From Nioella sp. MMSF_3534 (GTDB lineage Bacteria > Pseudomonadota > Alphaproteobacteria > Rhodobacterales > Rhodobacteraceae): 64,000 nt of DNA. The notes below the pieces were generated by a model, which did no database searches, had not been told where the DNA came from, and was given only the letters and a program-made list of their open reading frames with translations. A program made the position numbers and the translations under genes. Shown here piece by piece: positions 44,897 to 52,230 of this stretch. Position 1 is the stretch's first letter. Each line of letters starts with the position of its first letter. Where the stretch lies: assembly GCF_030732985.1 (NCBI RefSeq), contig NZ_JASHJX010000001.1, positions 124,001 through 188,000 on the forward strand. The letters run 5' to 3'.

Positions 44897-45706
44897 ATGG
44901 ATGACGCGCTGATCAATGACCCCCATGGCGGCATGCCCCGCCTGCTGGAAATCATGCGCCGGTTGCGCGACCCCGATACAGGCTGTCCCTGGGATATCGA
45001 GCAGGATTTCGCCACCATCGCGCCCTACACGATCGAAGAGGCCTATGAGGTCGCCGACGCCATCGAACGCGAGTCCTGGGGCGAGCTGAAGGGCGAGTTG
45101 GGCGACCTGTTGTTCCAATCTGTCTTTCACGCGCAAATGGCGGAAGAGAAAGGGTTATTTTCGTTTCAGGACGTGGCCGACACGATGTCGGACAAGATGG
45201 TTGCCCGCCATCCGCATGTGTTTGGCGACCAGCCGCGGGAGAAATCGGCGGAACAGCAGACGCAGGATTGGGAAACGATCAAGGCGGCGGAACGGGCGGC
45301 GAAAGCGCGGGGCGGTGTGCTGGATGACGTGGCGATCGGGCTGCCTGCCCTGATGCGCGCCGAGAAGCTGCAAAAACGTGCCGCAAGGGTCGGGTTCGAC
45401 TGGCCGCATATCGGGCATGTGGTTGACAAGATTGCCGAAGAAGCCCGCGAACTGGCAGAAGCGCGGGAGGCATTGCCGCAGGAGAAGATCGCCGAGGAAA
45501 TGGGTGATCTGCTCTTTGTCATGGCCAATCTGGCGCGGCATCTGAAGGTCGATCCGGAGACCGCCCTGCGCAATGCGAACGCGAAGTTCGTGCGGCGCTT
45601 TCACTTCATCGAACGGGAGCTGGAGGCGCGGGGAACGCAGCCCTCGGAGAGCGATCTGGAGGAGATGGACGCGCTGTGGGACGCGGCGAAGGCGGCGGGG
45701 CTTTGA
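44897..45706 (+). CDS. mazG: Nucleoside triphosphate pyrophosphohydrolase MazG
   Basis: The 269-residue protein contains two MazG domains. The first has LLEIMRRLRDPDTGCPWDIE and the metal-binding EEAYEVADAIE with ELGDLLFQSVFHAQMAEE. The second has WPHIGHVVDKIAEEARELAE and EMGDLLFVMANLARHL. It hydrolyses NTPs to NMP and pyrophosphate, acting in nucleotide pool cleaning and the stringent response. It is a single gene, and a repeat-type terminator stands about 220 bases downstream. Confidence 0.95.
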   Translation: MDDALINDPHGGMPRLLEIMRRLRDPDTGCPWDIEQDFATIAPYTIEEAYEVADAIERESWGELKGELGDLLFQSVFHAQMAEEKGLFSFQDVADTMSDKMVARHPHVFGDQPREKSAEQQTQDWETIKAAERAAKARGGVLDDVAIGLPALMRAEKLQKRAARVGFDWPHIGHVVDKIAEEARELAEAREALPQEKIAEEMGDLLFVMANLARHLKVDPETALRNANAKFVRRFHFIERELEARGTQPSESDLEEMDALWDAAKAAGL

Positions 45707-45730
45707 CCCCGATTCGGCCCGTCGCCATGC

Positions 45731-45768
45731 GTGCACCCCCCGTACACCCCCTGTACACCCCCCGTGCA
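45731..45768. repeat. 11-bp tandem repeat (3.4 units)
   Basis: Three consecutive 11-bp units GTGCACCCCCC, GTACACCCCCT and GTACACCCCCC, then a partial GTGCA, follow the mazG stop by 24 bases. The consensus is GTRCACCCCCY. The period is close to one DNA helical turn, so any bound protein would contact one face. Strand slippage could change the unit number. No function is known. Confidence 0.6.
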
Positions 45769-45926
45769 GACGAAACGGCGATTTCGCCGCCTGCCGGCGT
45801 CGACCGGAGAGCGGCCCTCCTCAACCCCCCGCTTGCGCGGGAGGCCTCGTCGGCCCGCGTTGCCACGGACCTGTGGGAAGGGGGATTTGCAGCGAGGACG
45901 ACTGTCCGTGTGGCGGGGACAGGATG

Positions 45927-45957
45927 CCTCCGGCGGAGGTATTTTTGCCAAGATGAA
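45927..45957 (+). terminator. Repeat-type terminator with conserved tail, copy 2
   Basis: CCTCCG-G-CGGAGG is a tight inverted repeat followed by TATTTTT and GCCAAGATGAA on the plus strand, downstream of mazG. The tail from 45936 to 45957 equals the reverse complement of 39338-39359 over all 22 bases, while the stem differs. It lies six bases before the stop of the convergent yaiI-like gene. Confidence 0.65.
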
Positions 45958-45962
45958 AGAGG

Positions 45963-46409
45963 TCAGGCTTTGAGCCGTCTCAGCGTGGTTTCCATCGCGT
46001 CGAGGAAGCGGCTGCGGTCGGTCTTCGAGAAGGGTTTCTGACCGCCGATCCCCTGACCATCGAGACCCGCGCGCAGATCGGCCATGATGGCGCGGGTGGC
46101 GATCTGGCTGCCGATGCTGTCCTTGGTGAAGGCACGGCCCTTTGGGTCCATCACCTCTGCCCCGGCTTTCAGGCAGCGTTCGGCCAGCAGGATATCGGCG
46201 GTGATCACCAGGTGGCCGGGGCCAGCCGTTTCAGCGATGGCATCGTCGGCGGCGTCGAACCCGTCCGCGACGGTGAACTGTTTGATCAGCGGATGATCCG
46301 GCAGGCGCAGGCCCTGATTGGCGATGAAGACAATGACCTGCCCGTGGCGCAGCGCCACGCGAATGGCCTCCTGCTTGACCGGGCAGGCATCGGCATCGAC
46401 GAGGATCAT
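45963..46409 (-). CDS. YaiI/YqxD family protein (DUF188)
   Basis: The 148-residue product starts MILVDADACPVKQEAIRVAL, the family signature with acidic residues typical of a PIN-like nuclease fold. It continues with DAADDAIAETAGPGHLVITA and ADILLAERCLKAGAEVMDP. Biochemical function is unproven; a metal-dependent nuclease fold is inferred. Its start overlaps the stop of the HpaI-family gene by four bases (ATGA), so the two are coupled. Confidence 0.9.
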   Translation of the reverse strand: MILVDADACPVKQEAIRVALRHGQVIVFIANQGLRLPDHPLIKQFTVADGFDAADDAIAETAGPGHLVITADILLAERCLKAGAEVMDPKGRAFTKDSIGSQIATRAIMADLRAGLDGQGIGGQKPFSKTDRSRFLDAMETTLRRLKA

Positions 46410-47170
46410 TCCGCGGCCAGCGCGCGGAGCGCATCGGTGAGCAGTGTCGCTTCACTGCCAAGCCCCAGGAAGTTGACGCCTTGCGCCACCGCCGTCGCAC
46501 GCGCCTCGGGCGTGCCGAGAATTATGCCCGCGGCCTTGCCCGCCGCGCGGATGCGCGGGATGGCCGCCGCAATGGCCGCCTGCACATCTGGATGGCCGGG
46601 ATCGTCGCGGTGGCCCATATCGGCGGCGAGATCGGCGGGGCCGATGAAGACGCCGTCAACGCCCTCAACAGCGGCGATCCGGTCAAGATCGACCAGCGCG
46701 GCGCGGCTTTCGGCCTGCACCAGAATGCAGATCTCGTCATTGGCATTGGTGGTGTAATCGGCAATCGCGTTGAAGCCGGTGGCACGGGCGACGAGCGCGC
46801 CCTGCCCGCGCAAACCCTGAGGCGGGTAGCGGCAGGCGCGGACCACGGCGGCGGCTTCCTCGGCGCTGTCGACCATGGGCACCAGCAGCGTCTGCACCCC
46901 CAGATCGAGCGCCTGTTTGATCACCCAGTCCTCGGCCACCGGCACCCGGACCACCGCCTGCGCGGGTGTTGCCGCCAGCGCCATCAGCTGCGCGCGGATC
47001 GCGGTCGGGTCCCAGGGCCCGTGTTCACCGTCAATGAGGCACCAGTCGAAACCGCTGTTCCCGGCCAGCTCTGCCACCAGCGGCGAGCCGAGGTTCAGCC
47101 AGATCCCCTTGCAAAGCCGCCCGGCGGCGAGATCCGATTTCAACCTGTTCCTGGGGGCGGGCATGGGCAT
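46406..47170 (-). CDS. HpcH/HpaI family class II aldolase
   Basis: The 254-residue product matches 4-hydroxy-2-oxo-heptanedioate aldolase-type enzymes. It has GIWLNLGSPLVAELAGNSGF, WCLIDGEHGPWD with the catalytic-region His and Glu, LVPMVDSAEEAAAVVRACRY and DGVFIGPADLAADMGH. These metal-dependent TIM barrels cleave 4-hydroxy-2-oxoacids to pyruvate and an aldehyde. ATG 47170 has AAGGA five bases upstream; ATG 47164 is an alternative. It is divergent from the liv operon, and the substrate is not fixed. Confidence 0.88.
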   Translation of the reverse strand: MPMPAPRNRLKSDLAAGRLCKGIWLNLGSPLVAELAGNSGFDWCLIDGEHGPWDPTAIRAQLMALAATPAQAVVRVPVAEDWVIKQALDLGVQTLLVPMVDSAEEAAAVVRACRYPPQGLRGQGALVARATGFNAIADYTTNANDEICILVQAESRAALVDLDRIAAVEGVDGVFIGPADLAADMGHRDDPGHPDVQAAIAAAIPRIRAAGKAAGIILGTPEARATAVAQGVNFLGLGSEATLLTDALRALAAE

Positions 47171-47281
47171 GGTCCTTGGTCTGAAAGGCTGTATGCGGCG
47201 AACCTGTAGGAAAAACACCCGATTTGAAAGCCGGTTTCAGCCGCTTTGCCTTTTCTGACAAAAAATATCGGTTGGCAGGCT

Positions 47282-47306
47282 GAAAGGGTCCATTTCGGCC
47301 CTTTTC
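47282..47306. promoter_or_regulatory. Inverted repeat in the leader of the liv operon
   Basis: GAAAGGG at 47282-47288 and CCCTTTTC at 47299-47306 form an imperfect inverted repeat about 65 bases upstream of the binding-protein ATG. It could be an operator or leader hairpin for the transporter operon. The surrounding 47171-47368 gap is the only sizeable promoter region for either the operon or the divergent aldolase gene. Confidence 0.35.
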
Positions 47307-47368
47307 AATTTGCGGAACCCGTCATAACCTGCCCTCACAAGAATAATTTGTCCAATAGGGAGACAATC

Positions 47369-48553
47369 ATGAAGAAGCTTCTGCTGGCCTCTGCGGCCAC
47401 CGCAGTTCTTGCTGGTGCGGCCGCTGCCGACGAAATCAGCATCGGCGTCATCCTTGGCTTCACCGGCCCAATCGAATCGCTGACCCCCAACATGGCGGCC
47501 GGCGCGGAACTGGCGATGGCCGAAGTGAACGCCGCGGGCGGTATCATGGATGGCAGCACCTTCGTGTCGGTGCGCGCGGACTCCACCTGTATCGACTCCG
47601 CCGCCGCGCAGGCCGCTGCCGAACGTCTGATCACCGCCGATGGCGTGTCGGGCATCGTCGGCGCGGACTGTTCCGGTGTGACCACCTCGATCCTGTCGAA
47701 CGTGGCCCTGGCCAATGGCATGGTGATGATTTCGCCCTCCGCCACCTCTCCGGCGCTGTCTGCCGTGGAAGACAACGGGTTGTTCTTCCGCACCGCCCCC
47801 TCTGACGCGCGTCAGGGTGTGGTGATGGCCGAAGTGCTGATGGATCGCGGCATCGACGAGGTCGCCGTGACCTATACCAACAACGACTATGGCCTGGGCC
47901 TGGCGGACAGCTTTGCCGCTGCCTTTGCCGAAGCCGGGGGCACCGTGACCCTCGTGGCCGCCCATGAAGATGGCCGCGCGGACTATGCCGCGGAAGTCGG
48001 CGCACTGGCATCTGCCGGTGGGGCTGCGCTGGTCGTGGCGGGCTATGTGGACCAGGGTGGCTCCGGCATCATCCAGGCGGCGCTCGATTCCGGTGCGTTT
48101 GACACCTTCGTGTTCCCCGACGGGATGGTCAGCCAGGCGCTGGTCGACAATTTCGGGTCCGACATCGACGGGTCCTTCGGCCAGCATCCGGGCACCGACT
48201 CGGACGGCGCGGCGATCTTCCAGGGCATGGCCTCGGAAGCGGGCTTTGACGGCACCTCGCCCTTCGCGGCCGAAAGCTATGACGCGGCTGCGCTGATGAT
48301 GATGGCGATGGCGGCGGCGGGCTCTTCCGCGCCGGGCGACTATGCCGGTCACATCATGGATATCGCCAACGCCCCCGGTGAAGTCATCCAGCCGGGTGAA
48401 CTGGGGCGCGCGCTGGAGATCATCGCCGCTGGCGGTGACGTGGACTATGAAGGCGCGACCGCGGTGGAACTGATCGGACCCGGTGAATCGGCAGGCAACT
48501 ACCGTGAAATCGAGATCCAGGGTGGTGAGATCGTCACCGCGCAGTATCGCTGA
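47369..48553 (+). CDS. Branched-chain amino acid-type ABC transporter substrate-binding protein
   Basis: The 394-residue periplasmic protein has a signal peptide (MKKLLLASAATAVLAGAAAA) and a type I binding-protein fold (Peripla_BP_6). Mature start DEISIGVILGFTGPIESLTP, GAELAMAEVNAAGGIM, VSGIVGADCSGVTTSIL and FFRTAPSDARQGVVMAE are typical of the Liv family. Ligands in the family range from Leu/Ile/Val to amides, urea and aromatic acids, so the substrate is open. A hairpin follows its stop, as is common for binding proteins made in excess of the transporter. It is the first gene of a ten-gene operon. Confidence 0.93.
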   Translation: MKKLLLASAATAVLAGAAAADEISIGVILGFTGPIESLTPNMAAGAELAMAEVNAAGGIMDGSTFVSVRADSTCIDSAAAQAAAERLITADGVSGIVGADCSGVTTSILSNVALANGMVMISPSATSPALSAVEDNGLFFRTAPSDARQGVVMAEVLMDRGIDEVAVTYTNNDYGLGLADSFAAAFAEAGGTVTLVAAHEDGRADYAAEVGALASAGGAALVVAGYVDQGGSGIIQAALDSGAFDTFVFPDGMVSQALVDNFGSDIDGSFGQHPGTDSDGAAIFQGMASEAGFDGTSPFAAESYDAAALMMMAMAAAGSSAPGDYAGHIMDIANAPGEVIQPGELGRALEIIAAGGDVDYEGATAVELIGPGESAGNYREIEIQGGEIVTAQYR

Positions 48554-48576
48554 TCCGATCGCGATTGCATGACACA

Positions 48577-48604
48577 GAACAGCCCGGTCATCGCCGGGCT
48601 GTTC
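48577..48604 (+). terminator. Attenuator or stabilising hairpin after the binding-protein gene
   Basis: GAACAGCCCGG at 48577-48587 and CCGGGCTGTTC at 48594-48604 form a perfect 11-bp stem with a TCATCG loop, 23 bases after the stop. Only GTTTAAG follows, so termination would be partial. The position fits the usual uncoupling of binding-protein and transporter levels. Confidence 0.7.
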
Positions 48605-48637
48605 GTTTAAGACATTGGGGAAAGTGAGCCTTCACGC

Positions 48638-49420
48638 ATGATCACCGTTCATGACCTGCACAAGCATTTCGGCGGCTTCCATGCCGTGGACGGGGCCAGC
48701 CTGTCCATCGCGCCGGGCTCCATCACCGGGCTGATCGGCCCCAACGGTGCGGGCAAGACCACGCTCTTTAACGTGATCGCGGGGGTGCTGGAGCCCACAT
48801 CGGGCCGGGTGGAAATGGATGGTGAAGATATCACCGGCCTCGCCCCGCATGAGCTGTTTCACAAGGGGCTCTTGCGCACCTTCCAGATCGCCCATGAATT
48901 CAGTTCGATGACCTGCCGGGAAAACCTCATGATGGTTCCGGGCGGGCAGTCGGGGGAAAGCCTGTGGAACACCTGGTTCGGGCGCAAGCGGATCGCGGAG
49001 GAGGAACGCGCCCTGCGGGCCAAGGCCGACGAAGTGCTTGAATTCCTGACGATTTCCCATATCGCCGACCTGAAAGCGGGCGAGGTGTCCGGCGGGCAGA
49101 AGAAACTGCTGGAACTGGGCCGCACGATGATGGTCGACGCCAAGATCGTCTTCCTGGACGAGGTCGGCGCGGGCGTGAACCGGACGCTGCTTTACACCAT
49201 CGCCGACGCCATCAAACGGCTGAACGAGGAACGCGGCTATACCTTCGTCGTCATCGAGCACGACATGGATTTCATCGGCAAGATCTGCAACCCGGTCATC
49301 TGCATGGCCGAGGGCAAGGTGCTGGCGGAAGGCACATTGGATGAGATCAAGGCCAATGAGCAGGTGATCGAGGCTTACTTGGGCACCGGCCTGAAGAACA
49401 AGGACAAGGTAGAGGCATGA
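48638..49420 (+). CDS. livG: Branched-chain amino acid-type ABC transporter ATP-binding protein LivG
   Basis: The 260-residue ATPase has Walker A GPNGAGKTTLFN near residue 32, the LivG-type segment TFQIAHEFSSMTCRENLMMV, signature VSGGQKKLLELGRTMM, Walker B KIVFLDEV, and the switch VVIEHDMDFIG. The usual LDEP after Walker B reads LDEVGAGVN here. It powers import together with LivF. Its stop overlaps the start of a small secreted protein gene by four bases, so a periplasmic product is made from the middle of the transporter transcript. Confidence 0.93.
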   Translation: MITVHDLHKHFGGFHAVDGASLSIAPGSITGLIGPNGAGKTTLFNVIAGVLEPTSGRVEMDGEDITGLAPHELFHKGLLRTFQIAHEFSSMTCRENLMMVPGGQSGESLWNTWFGRKRIAEEERALRAKADEVLEFLTISHIADLKAGEVSGGQKKLLELGRTMMVDAKIVFLDEVGAGVNRTLLYTIADAIKRLNEERGYTFVVIEHDMDFIGKICNPVICMAEGKVLAEGTLDEIKANEQVIEAYLGTGLKNKDKVEA

Positions 49421-49821
49421 GTATCATCAGAGGGCTAGTTGCCATCGCTGCCGGAATCTCGTTGCCCCATTTAACCGAGGCTCAGACAATTCCTTTCCAT
49501 TGTGAGTTTCTCATAGCCTGTGAAGGTAGCGACGGATGTCAGAGAATCCGATTTTCGATGGAGTATTCTTCGCAGACGCAGACAGCCGTTCCATTCGACC
49601 ACATGGCATATGACCACGATGAGGTTGTCCATGCGATTGAAGGAGAAGATCAACATGGCAACGGTGTGATGACCTTCTATTCTATCCTGCCGAATGGTGT
49701 CGGAGATTTCACAACGGTGCTTGAGGGCGGAGACGCTGTTTATAGCCGACATACATATGTGGGCGGAGAAATACATGCATCCCAGAACAATGGGCGCTGC
49801 GGATATGAGGGATGGCGATGA
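49417..49821 (+). CDS. Small secreted four-cysteine protein, liv-operon family member 1
   Basis: The 134-residue product has a signal-peptide-like start (IIRGLVAIAAGISLPHLTEA). The mature protein has Cys29-x5-Cys35-x5-Cys41 (FHCEFLIACEGSDGC), a beta-rich middle, and Cys128 in NNGRCGYEGW. The same pattern occurs in four more genes of this operon. ATG 49417 overlaps the livG stop, and its stop overlaps livF. Codon use is clearly richer in A and T than the neighbours (TTT, ATA, GAA, CAT), which suggests later arrival or relaxed selection. I recognise no described domain; a periplasmic disulfide-bonded fold is inferred. Confidence 0.8.
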   Translation: MSIIRGLVAIAAGISLPHLTEAQTIPFHCEFLIACEGSDGCQRIRFSMEYSSQTQTAVPFDHMAYDHDEVVHAIEGEDQHGNGVMTFYSILPNGVGDFTTVLEGGDAVYSRHTYVGGEIHASQNNGRCGYEGWR

Positions 49822-50648
49822 CCCAAAACCCCTATCAGGACGATCGCGGTAACAAGGACCGCTCGATTGGCAATCCCGACGGGATCGGCACGCTGACCCC
49901 GGCAGAAGGGCTCGGCACAAAAACCAGCCCGGCGGCGGGACAGCCCTTCCTCATTGGCGAGAACATGACCGGCGGCTATGGCAAGGGCGCGGATATTCTG
50001 CATGACTGCACGATTGCCGTGGAAAAGGGTGAGATCGCCGTCATCGTCGGCCCCAACGGCGCGGGCAAATCCACCGGCATGAAGGCCGTTTTCGGGATGC
50101 TGAACCTGCGCCAGGGCCGCGTGGTGCTGGATGGCGAGGATATCACCAAGCTGACACCGCAGGCCCGCGTGGCCAAGGGGATGGGCTTCGTGCCCCAGAC
50201 CTCGAACATCTTCACCTCGATGACCGTCGAGGAAAACCTTGAAATGGGCGCCTTCATCCGCACCGACGATTTCCGGGGCACGATGGAGCAGGTCTATGAC
50301 CTCTTCCCGATCCTGAAGGAAAAGCGCCTGCAACCGGCGGGCGAGCTTTCGGGCGGTCAGCGACAGCAGGTGGCCGTGGGCCGGGCGCTGATGACGAAGC
50401 CGAAGCTGTTGATGCTGGATGAACCGACGGCGGGCGTGTCCCCGATCGTCATGGATGAACTATTTGACCGGATTATCGAGGTCGCGCGCACCGGGATTTC
50501 CATCTTGATGGTGGAACAGAACGCCCGGCAAGCGCTTGAAATTGCAGATAAAGGCTATGTGCTCGTTCAGGGCCGAAACGCCTATACTGATACCGGCAAG
50601 GCACTTTTGGCCGACCCGGAAGTTCGCAAATCATTTCTCGGAGGTTAA
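49818..50648 (+). CDS. livF: Branched-chain amino acid-type ABC transporter ATP-binding protein LivF
   Basis: The 276-residue ATPase has Walker A GPNGAGKSTG at residues 78-87, signature LSGGQRQQVAVGRALM, Walker B LLMLDEPTAGVSP and MVEQNARQALEIAD. Compared with common LivF proteins, it carries about 42 extra N-terminal residues, polar and rich in Gly, Asn and Asp (NPYQDDRGNKDRSIGNPDGI), before the first strand. ATG 49818 overlaps the preceding stop; ATG 49812 is a close alternative. It pairs with LivG on the cytosolic side. The next gene starts two bases after its stop. Confidence 0.92.
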   Translation: MTQNPYQDDRGNKDRSIGNPDGIGTLTPAEGLGTKTSPAAGQPFLIGENMTGGYGKGADILHDCTIAVEKGEIAVIVGPNGAGKSTGMKAVFGMLNLRQGRVVLDGEDITKLTPQARVAKGMGFVPQTSNIFTSMTVEENLEMGAFIRTDDFRGTMEQVYDLFPILKEKRLQPAGELSGGQRQQVAVGRALMTKPKLLMLDEPTAGVSPIVMDELFDRIIEVARTGISILMVEQNARQALEIADKGYVLVQGRNAYTDTGKALLADPEVRKSFLGG

Positions 50649-50650
50649 TC

Positions 50651-51052
50651 ATGAAATACGCTTTGACTGCGGCCACCCTGGCCACCCTTCTCGCGACCCC
50701 CGCGCTGGCGCAGGACCGCACCTTTCAATGCACGATGAACGAGGCCTGCCGGCAAAATGGCGGCGGCTGCGTGGCGGAGGACATCCCCTACAACTTCACC
50801 CTCAACGCCACCACCGGCGTGGGCGAGATGGAGCAGCGCGAAGGCAATTTCTTCGACGGCACCGTCTATGAAAGCGACGGCGCGATGCATTTCTTCTTCT
50901 CGAATTCGGCGGGGGTCGAACTGGGCACCATCACCGACGCGGGCCGGATCATCTATACCGGCAACATGGCGCTTGGCGACAACCTGATCCACTACCGGCT
51001 GAACGGCACCTGCCAAGAGACGACCGGTACCGCGGGTGGCGACGGTAAGTGA
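50651..51052 (+). CDS. Small secreted four-cysteine protein, liv-operon family member 2
   Basis: The 133-residue product has a clear signal peptide (MKYALTAATLATLLATPALA, cleavage after Ala20). The mature protein has Cys27-x5-Cys33-x6-Cys40 (FQCTMNEACRQNGGGC), a beta-strand-rich core (GNFFDGTVYESDGAMHFFFS) and Cys121 in LNGTCQETT. GGAGG stands nine bases upstream of the ATG, at the very end of livF. It ends by overlapping the GTG start of member 3. With four post-signal cysteines, two disulfides are likely. No known domain is recognised. Confidence 0.82.
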   Translation: MKYALTAATLATLLATPALAQDRTFQCTMNEACRQNGGGCVAEDIPYNFTLNATTGVGEMEQREGNFFDGTVYESDGAMHFFFSNSAGVELGTITDAGRIIYTGNMALGDNLIHYRLNGTCQETTGTAGGDGK

Positions 51053-51432
51053 CACGGATCGGGGGCATTATCGGGGGGCTGGCGCTGGCAACGGCGCAGG
51101 GCGGCGCGGTCGCGGCGCAGGAAGGTGGATTGTTCTGCCTGTTCACCACGCAATGCGGCGCTGGTGACTGCACGCCCGAAACCTTCACCCTGGAAGTGGC
51201 CCCGATCGACCACGAGGAAGGGCTCTGGTTCAGCTATGACGGGATCAGCGCACCGGTGCGCGACGTGACCCCGGAAGATGCCATGACCCGCACCTTCATC
51301 ACCCTTGGACATGCCGACCGCGAGGCGCTGACCGTCTTCGACACCGGCGAGGCCATTCATATCCGCCAATATTATCAGCCCGGCCATGGCCCGCGTCAGC
51401 AGACCGCTTACGGACAATGTGAGGTTCAATAG
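51049..51432 (+). CDS. Small secreted four-cysteine protein, liv-operon family member 3
   Basis: The 127-residue product starts at GTG 51049, overlapping the previous stop (GTGA). It has a hydrophobic export segment ending near AVAAQ and the pattern Cys30-x5-Cys36-x4-Cys41 (LFCLFTTQCGAGDC). The strand TFTLEVAPIDHEEGLWFSYD follows, with Cys124 in AYGQCEVQ at the very end. It is the shortest spacing in the family between the second and third cysteine. The next gene begins directly after its stop. Function unknown; periplasmic location inferred. Confidence 0.8.
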   Translation: MTRIGGIIGGLALATAQGGAVAAQEGGLFCLFTTQCGAGDCTPETFTLEVAPIDHEEGLWFSYDGISAPVRDVTPEDAMTRTFITLGHADREALTVFDTGEAIHIRQYYQPGHGPRQQTAYGQCEVQ

Positions 51433-51864
51433 ATGATGATCCGCCGTGGCCTTGCAGCCGCCCTGCCTTTCCTGATCCCGCTGCCCGCCATGGCGCAGCA
51501 TGTCGCCATCGAGCGCGTCTGCAACATGGCGGTGATCTGCATCGAGTCGAACCCGTGCCAGGACTGGGGGCAGGAGATCCACATCACCGAGCAGGAAGAT
51601 GGCAGTTGGCGGGTTCTGTGGGAGGAAGACCTGCCCTCGGATTACGAACTGGCCGCCGATATCCTCGCGCCGGAAGGATCGCTGGAACCCACCCGCCTGC
51701 GCAGTCTGATCTTCGCCAATCACGAAACGCAGGCGGTCCAGATGGTCAGCATCGCCGATAGCGGCCATGTGGTCGTGACCCTGCACCAGCCTCAGGCGCG
51801 GCCCCGCTCGGTCACGGGCTTTGGCCTGTGCGAAGACGTGGACAGCGCGGAGGCGGCTGAGTGA
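51433..51864 (+). CDS. Small secreted four-cysteine protein, liv-operon family member 4
   Basis: The 143-residue product has a signal peptide (RRGLAAALPFLIPLPAMA, cleavage near Gln22). It then has Cys30-x5-Cys36-x5-Cys42 (RVCNMAVICIESNPC), a Trp- and Glu-rich middle (DGSWRVLWEEDLPSDYEL), and Cys133 in GFGLCEDV followed by a ten-residue acidic tail. It is the most divergent at the first cysteine, which is preceded by Val rather than an aromatic residue. ATG 51433 abuts the stop of member 3, and its own stop overlaps the GTG of member 5. Confidence 0.8.
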   Translation: MMIRRGLAAALPFLIPLPAMAQHVAIERVCNMAVICIESNPCQDWGQEIHITEQEDGSWRVLWEEDLPSDYELAADILAPEGSLEPTRLRSLIFANHETQAVQMVSIADSGHVVVTLHQPQARPRSVTGFGLCEDVDSAEAAE

Positions 51865-52229
51865 GGCATCTGCCGCTCATATCCCTGTGCCTTCTGGCGG
51901 CAGCCCCGGCCATGGCCGAAACCGGCTATAGCTGCGCTTTCACCGTGGCCTGCGAGGCCGCGGGGGACTGCGTGCCAGCCGCGATAGAGATCGAGATCGG
52001 GGTCTCCGAAGAGGGCGCGATGGCCTTTCTGGAGGCCGATGCCGACGCCCTGCCCGCCCTGAGCCTGTCGGAGGCGGACAGCTCTCCGTTTACAATCGCC
52101 ACCACCGCGCCCGGCGCGGAAAGCGACCTGATCACCATCCATGCCGATGGCACTGCCCTGCGCAGCCGTCACCCGGCCAACCCCGGCAGCCCCGCCATCA
52201 CCTATTTCGGCATCTGCGAGGAGACATGA
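51861..52229 (+). CDS. Small secreted four-cysteine protein, liv-operon family member 5
   Basis: The 122-residue product begins at GTG 51861 (GTGA overlap). Its signal peptide is RHLPLISLCLLAAAPAMA, cleavage after Ala19. The mature pattern is Cys25-x5-Cys31-x5-Cys37 (YSCAFTVACEAAGDC) and Cys119 in YFGICEET. The strand AAIEIEIGVSEEGAMAFLEA corresponds to TFTLEVAPIDHEEGLWF of member 3, so these two look closest. The livH ribosome site lies within its last codons, and livH starts one base after its stop. Function unknown. Confidence 0.8.
   Translation: MRHLPLISLCLLAAAPAMAETGYSCAFTVACEAAGDCVPAAIEIEIGVSEEGAMAFLEADADALPALSLSEADSSPFTIATTAPGAESDLITIHADGTALRSRHPANPGSPAITYFGICEET
52218..52223 (+). promoter_or_regulatory. 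Ribosome binding site deciding the TTG start of livH
   Basis: GAGGAG stands seven bases upstream of TTG 52231. The nearest ATG, at 52226, is out of frame. The next in-frame ATG, at 52141, lies 90 bases inside the preceding gene and would add residues with no membrane-protein character, so TTG is the best start. Confidence 0.75.
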
Positions 52230-52230
52230 C

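Noticed and set aside
45676-46041. Short frames between mazG and the yaiI-like gene
   Set aside because: They translate the tandem repeat and terminator element, with no start signals or family match.
52141-52230. In-frame ATG extension of livH
   Set aside because: It overlaps a four-cysteine gene and encodes a Pro/Ala/Arg-rich stretch with no membrane-protein character; TTG 52231 has a better ribosome site.
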